Assembly (NCBI GenBank): GCA_035546775.1
Contig: DASZWD010000044.1
Coordinates: 1-64,000 of the forward strand
Reading direction: 5' to 3'
Source: Acidimicrobiales bacterium
GTDB lineage: Bacteria > Actinomycetota > Acidimicrobiia > Acidimicrobiales > JACCXE01
Length of the DNA: 64,000 nt
Each line of letters opens with the position of its first letter. Position 1 is the first letter of the stretch. Below the pieces are notes generated by a model, which saw nothing but the letters and a program-made list of their open reading frames with translations, ran no database searches and was not told the DNA's origin. The translations under genes and the position numbers were made by a program. Shown in pieces: positions 16,843 through 25,941 of this stretch.

Positions 16843-19248
16843 GTGGAGTTGACCGCCGACCAGCGCGCCGTAGTAGAGGCCGATGGTCCGCCGCGCGTCG
16901 CCGGACCGGCGGGGGCGGGCAAGACCGCCGCGCTCGTCGCCCGCTGGCGGCGGCTGGCCGACCTCCACGGGCCGGGCCGGGTGTTGTATCTCGTCGCCCA
17001 TCCGGGCGCGGCCGCCGACGTACGCCGCCGCATGGTGACGGCCTCGGGCGGCACCGGGTTCGGGCCGCTGCTCGTGTCCACGCCGGTGGGTTTGGCGCTC
17101 GACCTCGTGCGCCGGAACGTGCCGGCGCGGGCCGACGCCACGGCCGTGGGCGGCGCGGCGCGCCGGGCGGCCATCGCCGACGCCTTCGTGGCCGCCGACT
17201 GGCCGACCGCCGGCGCGCTCGCCACCCGGCGGGCGTTCGTCGCCGCGGTGCAGGACGGCATCGACGCCCTGGCCCACGCCGAGGTCTCAACCGAGGCGGC
17301 GCTCACCAACGCCGAGGCCGTAGGGGCGCGGGCGCGGTGGGACAAACTCGTCGCCTTTCGCAGGCGCTACGCCGACGCGCTGCGGGCGCACGACCGCATC
17401 GACCTAAGCGACGCGTTGCGCATTGCGCTCGACCACGTCGAGCCTGATCGCTTCGCCGAGATCATCGTCGACGACGCCCACGCGCTGACCTTCGCCGAAG
17501 CCGAACTCGTCGATGGTTACGCCGCGCGCGGCTGTGAGGTCACCCGCGCGCTCAGGAGCGACACCACCGTCGACGACGCCGTCAACCTGGCGCCGCGGCC
17601 GGCGGCCGCACCGCACCTGGTGTGGTGCCGGCATCCCTCGATGGAGGCCGACGCGGTCGTCGGCACCCTGCTGGAGGCGAGGGCCGACGCCGTGGCGTGG
17701 GAGGACATGGTCGTCGTCGTCCCGCGTCGCAGCGCGCCGATCGCGCGCGCCGTCACGCGGGCGCTCCAGCGCCGGGAGATCCCGGTGCAGATCCGCCTGG
17801 CCGACGGCGACGCCGAACCCGTCGTGCGCCGCCTGCGCGCCGCGCTGGCCCAGGCCGACGGCGCCGCGCCCGCCGGCCCGTTCGTCGAGGACTGGATCGC
17901 GGGCGCGCTGCGCGACCTGGCGGCCCAGGCCGACCTCGTCGCGCCCGAACCGACCGTCGACCGGGCGCTCAACGCGCTGTGCGCCTTCGATCGCGCCACG
18001 CAACGCTGGGTGGCGGGCCGCGCCGGCACGAGCGCCACCATCCTCGAGTTGGCCACCGCCCTGGCCGAGGACGACTTCACCCTCTGGTACGACGCGCCGG
18101 GCGAATCGGGCGTGGCCGTCGTGACGCCCGAAGAAGCCGTCGGCGTCCACTGGCAGTTCGCGGCCGTCGCCGGGTGCGTCGAAGGTGAATATCCGCGCCC
18201 GGTCGGCGACGGCGGATGGTTCGACGCCGCGGTCACGCGGCGCGACTTCGCCCTCGACGCGCCGGCGCGGCGCCGCGCCGCCATCGCCGCCCAGCGCGAA
18301 CGGTTCCGGGTGGCGATGTCGCGCGCGCCGCGCGTCGCCTGCGTCGCCGCCCCGCAACCCGGCGTGCTCGTGAGTCGCTACGTGGAGCAGCTGCCGTTCA
18401 CCGAAGCGGCACCGGCGTGGGCGCAGCCGCGGCCGTACCCCGCGCGGCCCTTGACCTACACCGCGACGCCGATTCACCCCTCGCGGCGACTGCGGCTGTC
18501 GGCGTCGCAACTCCAGACCTTCGAGGACTGCCCGCGGCGCTGGTTCTACGACAGCGTGCTGCGCCTCGCCGACTCCACGTCGGTGTGGGCCGACTTCGGC
18601 AGCCTGGTCCACGACGTGCTCGAGCGGTTCCTGTCGCCCGGCTCGACCGTCGAATACTCCTTCGAAGCGCTGCTCGACCTCGCCGACGAGTTGTGGAGCG
18701 ACGACATCGCCCCGTTCGCGCCGCAGCGCGACCAGGCGCGGCGCGAACTGCGCGACGTGCTGACCACGTGGTGGCAGATGGAAGGCCAGCGCTTCGACCG
18801 CGCCGACGTGGTCGAGGTCGAGCACGAGTTCGACGTCGCCGTCGGCGACCACACCGTGCGGGGCCGCATCGACCGCGTCGACTGGGACCACACCACCGAC
18901 GGCCTCGCCATCGTCGACTACAAGACGGGTCGCCACGCCCCCAAGGAGTCCGAGGTCGCCGACGATCTCCAACTCGCCGTGTACTACCTCGCGGCGTTGC
19001 GGTCGCCCGAACTGGCGGCCAAGGGCACCCCGACGCGCCTCGAGTTGCGCTACATCCGGCTCAACAAGACCTTCAGCCAGCCCATCACCGCCGACCACGA
19101 GACGCGGGCCGAGGGGCGCATTCTCGACGCCGCCACCCAGATGCTGGCCGAGCAACTCGAGCCGTTGCCCACCGCCGACTGCGACCACTGCGACTACCAC
19201 CGCCTGTGCCCGCTGCAGCGCGCCGGGCGCGACGTGGGGGCCCGATGA
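16843..19248 (+). CDS. adnA: AdnA-like subunit of helicase-nuclease
   Basis: An 801-residue protein with an N-terminal UvrD-like motor and a C-terminal RecB-type nuclease. Walker A is GPAGAGKT (residues 21-28) and motif II is degraded to VDDAH. The nuclease has LSASQLQTFEDCPRRWF, GRIDRVDW and VDYKTGR. Four cysteines (563, 780, 783, 789) match the iron-sulfur staple of AddB/AdnA-type nucleases. Mycobacterial AdnAB resects double-strand breaks. The GTG start has TACCTT 8 nt before it. The next gene overlaps by ATGA. Confidence 0.88.
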   Translation: MELTADQRAVVEADGPPRVAGPAGAGKTAALVARWRRLADLHGPGRVLYLVAHPGAAADVRRRMVTASGGTGFGPLLVSTPVGLALDLVRRNVPARADATAVGGAARRAAIADAFVAADWPTAGALATRRAFVAAVQDGIDALAHAEVSTEAALTNAEAVGARARWDKLVAFRRRYADALRAHDRIDLSDALRIALDHVEPDRFAEIIVDDAHALTFAEAELVDGYAARGCEVTRALRSDTTVDDAVNLAPRPAAAPHLVWCRHPSMEADAVVGTLLEARADAVAWEDMVVVVPRRSAPIARAVTRALQRREIPVQIRLADGDAEPVVRRLRAALAQADGAAPAGPFVEDWIAGALRDLAAQADLVAPEPTVDRALNALCAFDRATQRWVAGRAGTSATILELATALAEDDFTLWYDAPGESGVAVVTPEEAVGVHWQFAAVAGCVEGEYPRPVGDGGWFDAAVTRRDFALDAPARRRAAIAAQRERFRVAMSRAPRVACVAAPQPGVLVSRYVEQLPFTEAAPAWAQPRPYPARPLTYTATPIHPSRRLRLSASQLQTFEDCPRRWFYDSVLRLADSTSVWADFGSLVHDVLERFLSPGSTVEYSFEALLDLADELWSDDIAPFAPQRDQARRELRDVLTTWWQMEGQRFDRADVVEVEHEFDVAVGDHTVRGRIDRVDWDHTTDGLAIVDYKTGRHAPKESEVADDLQLAVYYLAALRSPELAAKGTPTRLELRYIRLNKTFSQPITADHETRAEGRILDAATQMLAEQLEPLPTADCDHCDYHRLCPLQRAGRDVGAR

Positions 19249-22223
19249 GCGAGTTCGTCCCTACTGAGGAACAGCGAGCCGTCATCGAGCACGCCCCCGA
19301 CTCGTCAATGCTGGTGATCGCCGGCGCCGGGTCGGGCAAGACCGAGTCGATCGCCCGGCGTATCGAGCACCTCGTCGCGCACGGCGCCGACCCGTCCGAG
19401 ATCCTCGCCCTCACGTTCACCAACAAGGCGGCCGCCGAGTTGGCCAAGCGCGTGCGCGGCCGCCTCGGCGCCGACACCGACGTGCTCGTGTCGACGTACC
19501 ACGGCTTCGCGGCGTCGCTCGTCGAACAGCACCTGCTCGAACTCGACCTGCCGCCGCGGACGCGCCTGATCAACCGCGGCCAGGCGTGGCAGCTGTGCCT
19601 CGCCGAGTACGACAGCTACACCTTCGAAGAGCGCAGTTCCTTTTTCCCCGCCTCGGTCATCACCGACGCCCTCGCCCTGGCGGCGCGTATCGACGACTTC
19701 CTCGTCGACGTCGACAAGGTGCTCGCCGACTGCAAGGCCACGCTCAAGAGCAACGCGTCGCGCCAGCACATTCACAAGACGGCGCGCAGCCGCGCCGAGC
19801 TGTGCCAGGTCGTCGAAAGGTACGCGGCGGCCAAGAAGCGCCTCGGTCTGCTCGACTTCGGCGACCAGATCCGCCTCGCCGTCGAACTGGTACAGACGTA
19901 TCCCGACATTGCCGCCGGCATCGCCCAGCAGCGCAAGTACGCGCTCCTCGACGAATACCAGGACACCAACTACGCGCAGCGCGTGCTGCTCACGTCGATC
20001 TACCAGCACGGGGGCGTGGTCTCGGCCGTCGGCGACGACATGCAGTCGATCTACGCGTTCCGCGGCGCGCACGTGCGCAACATCGTCGAGTTCGCCGACC
20101 ACTTCGCGCCCACGCAGCTGCGGGCGCTCACGCTCAACCGCCGCAGCGGCTCGCACATCGTCGCCTTCGCCAACCGCATCCAGGGGCTCGTCGCCGGGGC
20201 GCTGCCCAAGACGCTGTTCCCGCACGACGCCGCCGCGCCCGATGCCATCGAGTGCTTCCTGGCGGCGAGCGAGGTCGAGGAGGCGAATCAGATCGCCACC
20301 GACGTCGAAGCTGCCGTGCGCGAGGGCCGCACGACGTGGTCGGAGTGCGCCGTCCTGTGCCGCACGCGTTCGCTGATCGCGCCGATCACCGGCGCATTGG
20401 AACGGCGCAACATCCCCGTCGAGGTGATCGGCATCGGCGGGTTGCTGGAGCGTCCCGAAATCGTCGACCTGCTGGCCTGGCTCGAACTGCTCGCCGACCG
20501 GCGGCGCAACGTGCCGCTGGTGCGCCTCCTGCGCGGACCTGCCATGCGGATCGGCGATCGCGACATCGCGGCGCTGGCCCGCCACGCCCGCGGCCTCATC
20601 GACGAGTCGATCGTGAACGGCGATCGCGCCCCGATGGTGCTGGCCGACGCCGTGCGCGACCGGACGAACGTCGAGGGCCTGTCCCATGCCGCCGTCGTGC
20701 GCCTCGACGAACTGTGTGCCATGTGGGACGACCTGGCCGCGGCGGCCGAGCGCGTGCCGCTCGCCGAGTTGTGCGACGAGATCGCCCGGCGCACCGACCT
20801 GTGGGCCGTGTGCGACGACACCGCGCGCGAGAACCTGCTGCGCTTCGGCGACCTGGCGCAGCGCTACGCCCCGATCGAAGGCGCGGGCGGCATCGGCGAG
20901 TTTGTCGAGTACATCGCCATGGTCATGGAGTCCGAGGAGGAGCTCGGCGAGGCCACGCCGGGCAAGGTCGACGCCGTCAAGGTCATGACCGTGCACCAGG
21001 CCAAGGGTCTCGAGTTCGACGAAGTGTGGGTGCCCGGGCTTGCCGGCAAGAAGTTCCCGTCGCCCAGCCGCGGTGGTGACAACCCCGAGTCGTCGGCCGC
21101 GGCGCTGCCGTGGTGGGTGCGCGAGGACACCGAGGGGCTGCCGCACTGGAGTCAGGTGTCGAGCGGCGCGGCGATGACCGACATCGTGCGCAAGCGCAAC
21201 CTCGACGAGGAGCGGCGGCTGTTCTACGTCGCCTGCACGCGGGCCCGCAAACGCCTCGTGCTCTCTGCCGCGCAGTGGTACAGCGGGCCGGCAACGCCGC
21301 AGGGCCCGTCCGAGTTCTACGAGTTCGCCGCCGCGCAACGCGACCTCGTGGTGGAGCGCTACCGCCACGACCCGACCGAACGCGATCCGCGCGTCGTGGC
21401 CATGGAAGCCAATCAACGCGAGGCGGTCGCCGCGGTTGTGCCGCCGCCGGCGCCGCCCGCCAAGCGCGGGCGCAAGGCGCCGGAGGGCCCAGCCGAGCTC
21501 CCGATGACGTTGTTCGACGTCGCCGCTGCGCCCGTGGCCGCGCCGCCACCACCACCGCTGGGTCTGTCGGTGAGCTCGCTCGTGTCCTTCGCCCGCTGCC
21601 CGCGCCAGTTCCACTGGTCGACGGTGCGCCCGCTGCCGCGCCGCGCCTCGGTGGCCGCCGCCGTCGGCACGATCGTGCACCGCTGGATCGAGACGCGCCA
21701 CGGCCCCCAAGGCGTGCTCCTCGACACCGACTACGCCGAGTCGCAGGGGATCGTGGCGGGCTTGCAGCAGTCCTTCGCCGCTTCGCCTTACGCCGCGCTG
21801 GTGCCCGCCGCGGTCGAGGCACCCTTCGAGCTGCTCGTGGGCGGCCACATCATCCGGGGCCGCGTCGACGGGGTGTACGCCCACGCCGAGGGCCACGTCG
21901 AGCTGGTCGACTTCAAGACCGGCCGCCCACCGGCCGACGGCGACCCCTCGGCGCGTACCCAGCTGCACGTGTACGCCGTGGCGGCCGTCGACGCCTGGGG
22001 GCACAAGGCCGACTCGTTGCGCGCCTCGTTCGTCTACCTGCACCGCGACGGCACGCCGGCGACGACCGTTGACGTGCCGCTGTCGCCCGAGATCGTCGAC
22101 ACCGCCCGCCGCGAGCTGGCGGCGAGCGCCGGCCGTATCGACAACCACGACGCCGCCACCAACCCCGGCGCCTGGTGCACCCGCTGCGATTTCGCCGCGG
22201 TGTGTCCTAGTGCCGCTTCCTGA
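19245..22223 (+). CDS. adnB: AdnB-like UvrD helicase with RecB nuclease domain
   Basis: A 992-residue motor-nuclease. Helicase motifs are intact: IAGAGSGKTESIARR (Walker A), LTFTNKAAAELAKR (Ia), LLDEYQDTN (II), VGDDMQSIYAFRGA (III), TVHQAKGLEFDEVW (V) and LFYVACTRARKRL (VI). A proline-rich linker leads to a RecB nuclease with GRVDGVY and VDFKTGR. Iron-sulfur cysteines are 785, 978, 981 and 987. It would be the main translocating subunit of the AdnAB complex for end resection. The ATG overlaps the adnA stop. Confidence 0.92.
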   Translation: MSEFVPTEEQRAVIEHAPDSSMLVIAGAGSGKTESIARRIEHLVAHGADPSEILALTFTNKAAAELAKRVRGRLGADTDVLVSTYHGFAASLVEQHLLELDLPPRTRLINRGQAWQLCLAEYDSYTFEERSSFFPASVITDALALAARIDDFLVDVDKVLADCKATLKSNASRQHIHKTARSRAELCQVVERYAAAKKRLGLLDFGDQIRLAVELVQTYPDIAAGIAQQRKYALLDEYQDTNYAQRVLLTSIYQHGGVVSAVGDDMQSIYAFRGAHVRNIVEFADHFAPTQLRALTLNRRSGSHIVAFANRIQGLVAGALPKTLFPHDAAAPDAIECFLAASEVEEANQIATDVEAAVREGRTTWSECAVLCRTRSLIAPITGALERRNIPVEVIGIGGLLERPEIVDLLAWLELLADRRRNVPLVRLLRGPAMRIGDRDIAALARHARGLIDESIVNGDRAPMVLADAVRDRTNVEGLSHAAVVRLDELCAMWDDLAAAAERVPLAELCDEIARRTDLWAVCDDTARENLLRFGDLAQRYAPIEGAGGIGEFVEYIAMVMESEEELGEATPGKVDAVKVMTVHQAKGLEFDEVWVPGLAGKKFPSPSRGGDNPESSAAALPWWVREDTEGLPHWSQVSSGAAMTDIVRKRNLDEERRLFYVACTRARKRLVLSAAQWYSGPATPQGPSEFYEFAAAQRDLVVERYRHDPTERDPRVVAMEANQREAVAAVVPPPAPPAKRGRKAPEGPAELPMTLFDVAAAPVAAPPPPPLGLSVSSLVSFARCPRQFHWSTVRPLPRRASVAAAVGTIVHRWIETRHGPQGVLLDTDYAESQGIVAGLQQSFAASPYAALVPAAVEAPFELLVGGHIIRGRVDGVYAHAEGHVELVDFKTGRPPADGDPSARTQLHVYAVAAVDAWGHKADSLRASFVYLHRDGTPATTVDVPLSPEIVDTARRELAASAGRIDNHDAATNPGAWCTRCDFAAVCPSAAS

Positions 22224-22226
22224 GGT
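22209..22226. repeat. 18-bp direct repeat, copy 1
   Basis: AGTGCCGCTTCCTGAGGT covers the last codons and stop of adnB. An identical copy starts 192 bp downstream. Confidence 0.8.
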
Positions 22227-22398
22227 TCGTTCCGGGTCCTCTCGGGAGTTTGGGGACGCACAAGACTCACGCCCGTTTGTCGGGGTGAAACCGGTGCTCG
22301 GAGCCGAATTCGCCCCCAGAAAGCGTCGCCAAAGTGCCGTTACGGGAAAGCGGCCGACCGGCTGACGTTGCCGGGCATTGCTGCTCGAGAGAAAACAG
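22227..22398. other. Intergenic gap between adnB and MBL gene
   Basis: About 170 bp lie between convergent genes, between the two copies of the 18-bp direct repeat. I see no gene, tRNA or clear terminator stem in it. Confidence 0.6.
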
Positions 22399-23244
22399 TC
22401 AGTGCCGCTTCCTGAGGTCGAGTGAGAGACCTTCGGCCGCCGCGATCACCGGCACGGCGTGGTGCTGGTTGACGGCGACCACGGCGTCGAGTTGGTCGTC
22501 GGTGCGCGATGGGTCGTGGTGGAACAACACCACCTTGCCGACCTTGGCGCGCTCGCCGAGTTCGATGGCGTAGTCGATCGTCGAATGACCGAAGTGGGCG
22601 CGGGCGGGGAACTCGGCGCGGGTGTACTGCGCGTCGTGGATCAGCAGGTCGACGTCGTCGGCGAGCTCGAGGGCGGTGGCGTGGAACTCGCCTTCGCCGT
22701 GGGGGCCGGGTCCGTAGTCGAGCGGCCAGTGATCGGAGAGATACGCGATGGTCGAGCGGCCGTCGGAGATACGGAACCCGAAGGTGCGCCCGCCACGGTG
22801 GGGGATCTCACGCGCCTCGACGTCGAAGCCCTCGATTTGGTGATGGCCTTCTTCCATCGGCTCGAAGGCCCAGTGGCCGCGTAGCTCGGTCGGCGGGATG
22901 GGGAAGTGGGGCGGGCTCATCACGCGGGTGAGCACTTCGATCGGATCACCCTGCGCGGGTTGGTAGACGACGCCATAGGCGTCAGGGTTGTCACCGGCGG
23001 GAAAGAAGGGCAGGCCGTGCGTGTGGTCCCAGTGCAGGTGCCCGAGCAGGATCGATCCGCGGAAGGGCTGGCCGTGCAGGTCGGCGGACAGCCGGCTGAG
23101 TCCGGTGCCGGCGTCGAGCACGAGCGTCGGCAATTCGTCTTCGGCCGCGGTGATGGCGACGCACGACGTGTTACCGCCATAGCGGGCGAAGAGGTGCCCG
23201 GGAGCCGGCGTTGAGCCCCGTACGCCGCAGAATGTGACTCGCAA
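22399..23244 (-). CDS. MBL-fold metal-dependent hydrolase (PhnP/RNase Z-like)
   Basis: A 281-residue MBL protein that starts with the family signature VTFCGVRGSTPAPG and continues with YGGNTSC and LVLDAGTGL. The metal motif is LGHLHWDHTHGLPF; later ligands are in YLSDHWP, LIHDAQYT, FGHSTIDYA and LFHHDPSRTDD. Members are phosphodiesterases or domains of cyclic-nucleotide-regulated proteins. A GTG 27 nt upstream (23271) is an alternative start. The TTG is preferred because homologous sequence begins there and TAACGT lies 8 nt before it. Confidence 0.85.
   Translation of the reverse strand: MRVTFCGVRGSTPAPGHLFARYGGNTSCVAITAAEDELPTLVLDAGTGLSRLSADLHGQPFRGSILLGHLHWDHTHGLPFFPAGDNPDAYGVVYQPAQGDPIEVLTRVMSPPHFPIPPTELRGHWAFEPMEEGHHQIEGFDVEAREIPHRGGRTFGFRISDGRSTIAYLSDHWPLDYGPGPHGEGEFHATALELADDVDLLIHDAQYTRAEFPARAHFGHSTIDYAIELGERAKVGKVVLFHHDPSRTDDQLDAVVAVNQHHAVPVIAAAEGLSLDLRKRH
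22401..22418. repeat. 18-bp direct repeat, copy 2
   Basis: Identical to the copy at the adnB end. Here it encodes, on the minus strand, the last residues (DLRKRH) of the MBL protein. Confidence 0.8.
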
Positions 23245-23252
23245 GGAGACAA

Positions 23253-23258
23253 ACGTTA
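23253..23258 (-). promoter_or_regulatory. Putative -10 element (TAACGT)
   Basis: TAACGT lies 8 nt before the proposed TTG start of the MBL gene, matching the leaderless spacing seen elsewhere. Confidence 0.3.
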
Positions 23259-23318
23259 TGCGCTCGAACACCTAAGTTTGGCGAAGGTGTCAAAAGTCAC
23301 ACGGGGACGGGGGAGACG

Positions 23319-24347
23319 ATGACGATCCGGCTGGGGTTCTACGGTGCCGGCCTCATCAGCGGTGTGCACACGTGGATGCTGCGCGACGTCGACGTGGCGC
23401 ACAAGATCGTCGCCGTCTGCGACCCCGATCGCGAGCGTGCCAGCGTGATGGCGCAACGTTTCGGGGCCGACGTCGTCGACGAGGACGCCCTGCTTGACAT
23501 GGTCGACGCCGTGTTCATCACCACGTGGACCGCCGAGCACGAACGGCTGGTAGCGAAAGCGGCGGCCAAGGGCCGTGCCATCTTCTGCGAGAAGCCGCTC
23601 GCCTTCGACGCCGCGGCGGCGACGCGCATGGCCGAGACCGTCGAAGCGGCCGGAGTCGTCAACCAGGTCGGTCTCGTGCTGCGGACGTCGCCGGCGTTCC
23701 GTGTCCTCAAGCAGCTCGTGAACGACCCGCGCGCCGGCAAGACGATCGCCGTCGTGTTCCGCGACGATCAGTACATCCCGAACCAGGGGTTCTATGCCTC
23801 GACGTGGCGGGTCGACTCGTCGCTGGCCGGGCGCGGCACCCTGCTCGAGCACTCGATCCACGACGTCGACATGCTCCAGTGGATCTTCGGCCCCGTCGCC
23901 GCCGTGTCGGCGACGTGCCGTTACCACCACGGCTACGACCGCATCGACGATCTCGCCGCGGCCCGCCTCGAGTTCGCCAACGGCACGGTGGTGCAGCTGA
24001 CGTCGGTGTGGCACGACATACTCGAGCGTGGCAGCCTCCGCCACGTCGAAGTGTTCTGCGACCACCTCTACGTCAAGCTCGAAGGCGACCGGCTCGGTCC
24101 GGTGCGGTGGCAGTTCACCGGCGAGGCCGAGCACGTCGTCGACGGCGAGGACACCCTCGCGTTCCTGCACGCCGCCGGCGACGACATGCCGTCGCTCGAG
24201 CAGGACTTCCTCGCCGCCGTGCGCGACGCCGGCGCGGCGACGCCGACGCTGCGTGACGCCATCGCCGCGCATCAGATCGTCGACGCCCTGTACGCCTCAG
24301 CCGACGGGGGCGGCAACGTCGTGACCGACGTGTACCGCAACCGGTGA
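23319..24347 (+). CDS. Gfo/Idh/MocA-family oxidoreductase
   Basis: A 342-residue NAD(P)-dependent dehydrogenase. The Rossmann motif is FYGAGLISGVH, and the catalytic-lysine motif CEKPLAFD is typical of the family. A GRGTLLEHSIHDVDMLQW segment matches the C-terminal active-site H-x3-D region. Substrates in this family are sugars, inositols or related polyols. The ATG has a GGGGGAGA ribosome-binding site. Its stop overlaps the GTG of the amine oxidase gene as GTGA. Confidence 0.9.
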   Translation: MTIRLGFYGAGLISGVHTWMLRDVDVAHKIVAVCDPDRERASVMAQRFGADVVDEDALLDMVDAVFITTWTAEHERLVAKAAAKGRAIFCEKPLAFDAAAATRMAETVEAAGVVNQVGLVLRTSPAFRVLKQLVNDPRAGKTIAVVFRDDQYIPNQGFYASTWRVDSSLAGRGTLLEHSIHDVDMLQWIFGPVAAVSATCRYHHGYDRIDDLAAARLEFANGTVVQLTSVWHDILERGSLRHVEVFCDHLYVKLEGDRLGPVRWQFTGEAEHVVDGEDTLAFLHAAGDDMPSLEQDFLAAVRDAGAATPTLRDAIAAHQIVDALYASADGGGNVVTDVYRNR

Positions 24348-25804
24348 TCACCCGGCGCCAGTTCCTCGGCGGCGCCCTCGCCGGGGTGGCGGCGGCGCGC
24401 GTGCCGCGGGTGTTCACCGCGGAGCCCCGCGCCGTGACGGCGCGGCGCGTCGCCGTCATCGGCGCCGGCCTCGCCGGGCTCACGGCCGCACTCGACCTCG
24501 TCGAGGTGGGGTGGGACGTCGTCGTGCTCGAGGCGCGCGACCGCGTCGGCGGGCGCGTCTTCACCGCGTACGAACCGTTCTCGGATGGGCTGCACGCGGA
24601 ACTCGGTGGCGAGTCGATCGACGAAGGCCACCACGCGCTGCTGAACCTCGTGCACCGGTTCGGCCTGCTCACCGATCGTCGCCCACCGCAGAAGCCCTAC
24701 GACGCCGTCGTGTATCGCAATGGGGCGCGCACGCGGCTGCCGCTCATGCTGGCGCGCCGCAACGGCGGCGTGTTGCGCGACGTCCTGCGCTATTACGACG
24801 CCGAGTCGGCGCTCGGCGACGGCGTCGATCCCACGTACCCCGAGCACTCGCGCCGCGCCGAGCAGCTCGACGCCACGTCACTGGAGCAGTTCCTGCGCGC
24901 CCAGCGGTTGAGCCCCGAGGCCGAGTTCCTGATGCGCGTGCAGCTGCGCGGCCTCTACAACGCCGAGCCGCGCGACGTGTCGTTGCTGTTCATCGCCCAG
25001 CAGGCGGCGCAGTCCGCGACCGAGGCCGTCACGCCCGTCGACGACGACATCTTCAGCGAGACCCGCCGCATCCGCGGCGGCAACAGCCGGCTACCCAAAG
25101 CGATGGCGCACGCCCTCGGGTCACGGGTGCGGCTCAACCAGGCGGTGCGCCGCGTCGAGCATCGTGCCGACGGCGTGCGCGTCACGACGGCGGACGGCTC
25201 GGTCATCGACGCGGCGTGGGCGGTGGTCGCCGCGCCGCCGCGGCCGCTACGGGCGATCACGTTCGCGCCTGCGCTTCCATCCGCACTGGCCGCGGCGGTC
25301 GCCGGTCTCGACCTCGGTGACGCGGTGAAGGTCGTGCGCGAGTACAAACGGGCGTTCTGGACGCCGGAGGCGTACTCCGGGTTCACCGTCAGCGACCTGC
25401 CCTTTGCCATCGCGTGGTCGGAGACCGACTCACGGGCGGCGGCCTTGCGCGGCGTCATGGCGCAGTTCGTCACCGGCGACGCGGCGCGCCACGCGGCGTC
25501 GCTGTCGGACGCGGCGCGTGTCGCGGAGTTCACCCGGCAGGTCGACATCGTGTACCCCGAGGCCCGGTCGCTCGCCACCCGGCGCACGGCCACCCACGCG
25601 TGGCACAACGACCCGTTCACCGGCGGTGGCTACGCCGTGTTCAAACCCGGTCAGATGGCGCCGTTCTTCAACGCGTTCCGCCACGGAGCCGGGCGCCTGC
25701 GCTTCGCCGGCGAGCACACGTGCAACCTCGCGGGCTACATGGAGAGCGCGGTGCGCAGCGGCCACCGCGTCGCCGCCGAAATCGGCTCCCCGCTGGCCGG
25801 TTAG
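24344..25804 (+). CDS. Tat-exported flavin amine oxidase
   Basis: A 486-residue FAD-dependent monoamine-oxidase-type enzyme. The N-terminus TRRQFLGGALAGVAAA is a twin-arginine signal, so it is probably folded in the cytosol and exported. The dinucleotide motif is VIGAGLAGLTAAL, followed by VLEARDRVGGRV. The C-terminal flavin contact is LRFAGEHTCNLAGYMESAVRSG. Substrate unknown. It is translationally coupled to the upstream oxidoreductase. Confidence 0.9.
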   Translation: MITRRQFLGGALAGVAAARVPRVFTAEPRAVTARRVAVIGAGLAGLTAALDLVEVGWDVVVLEARDRVGGRVFTAYEPFSDGLHAELGGESIDEGHHALLNLVHRFGLLTDRRPPQKPYDAVVYRNGARTRLPLMLARRNGGVLRDVLRYYDAESALGDGVDPTYPEHSRRAEQLDATSLEQFLRAQRLSPEAEFLMRVQLRGLYNAEPRDVSLLFIAQQAAQSATEAVTPVDDDIFSETRRIRGGNSRLPKAMAHALGSRVRLNQAVRRVEHRADGVRVTTADGSVIDAAWAVVAAPPRPLRAITFAPALPSALAAAVAGLDLGDAVKVVREYKRAFWTPEAYSGFTVSDLPFAIAWSETDSRAAALRGVMAQFVTGDAARHAASLSDAARVAEFTRQVDIVYPEARSLATRRTATHAWHNDPFTGGGYAVFKPGQMAPFFNAFRHGAGRLRFAGEHTCNLAGYMESAVRSGHRVAAEIGSPLAG

Positions 25805-25918
25805 CGAAGTAGTCAGCGGGGATTCCGGGCCGACGACGAGAACGCCGTGGCTGCCAGCTCAGGAATCTCGGAAGAGGATCCAGGCCCGGAAGTCGCCCGC
25901 TGCGTTGGATCCACATAC

Positions 25919-25934
25919 CCGCCGGCACCGGCGG
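25919..25934. terminator. GC hairpin between convergent genes
   Basis: CCGCCGG-CA-CCGGCGG is a perfect palindrome that folds as a 6-bp stem with a GCAC loop. It sits just past the stop of the leftward AttH/CrtC-like gene and in the 137-bp gap after the amine oxidase. No T-run follows. Confidence 0.35.
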
Positions 25935-25941
25935 ATAAACG

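Noticed and set aside
18216-19244. An N-terminal extension of the adnB frame by about 340 codons
   Set aside because: The extension overlaps adnA in another frame and has Arg-rich shadow composition; the ATG overlapping the adnA stop begins normal UvrD homology.
19305-22148. A 947-codon open frame antisense to adnB
   Set aside because: Its product is low-complexity Arg/His/Val-rich sequence typical of GC-rich shadow frames, while the other strand encodes intact helicase and nuclease motifs.
16843-22223. The adnA-adnB pair as a novel defence system
   Set aside because: Domain order, iron-sulfur cysteines and gene order match the known actinobacterial AdnAB recombination helicase-nuclease.
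25876-25916. Paired GGATCC sites in the gap after the amine oxidase gene
   Set aside because: Two short palindromes 35 bp apart can arise by chance; nothing else links them.
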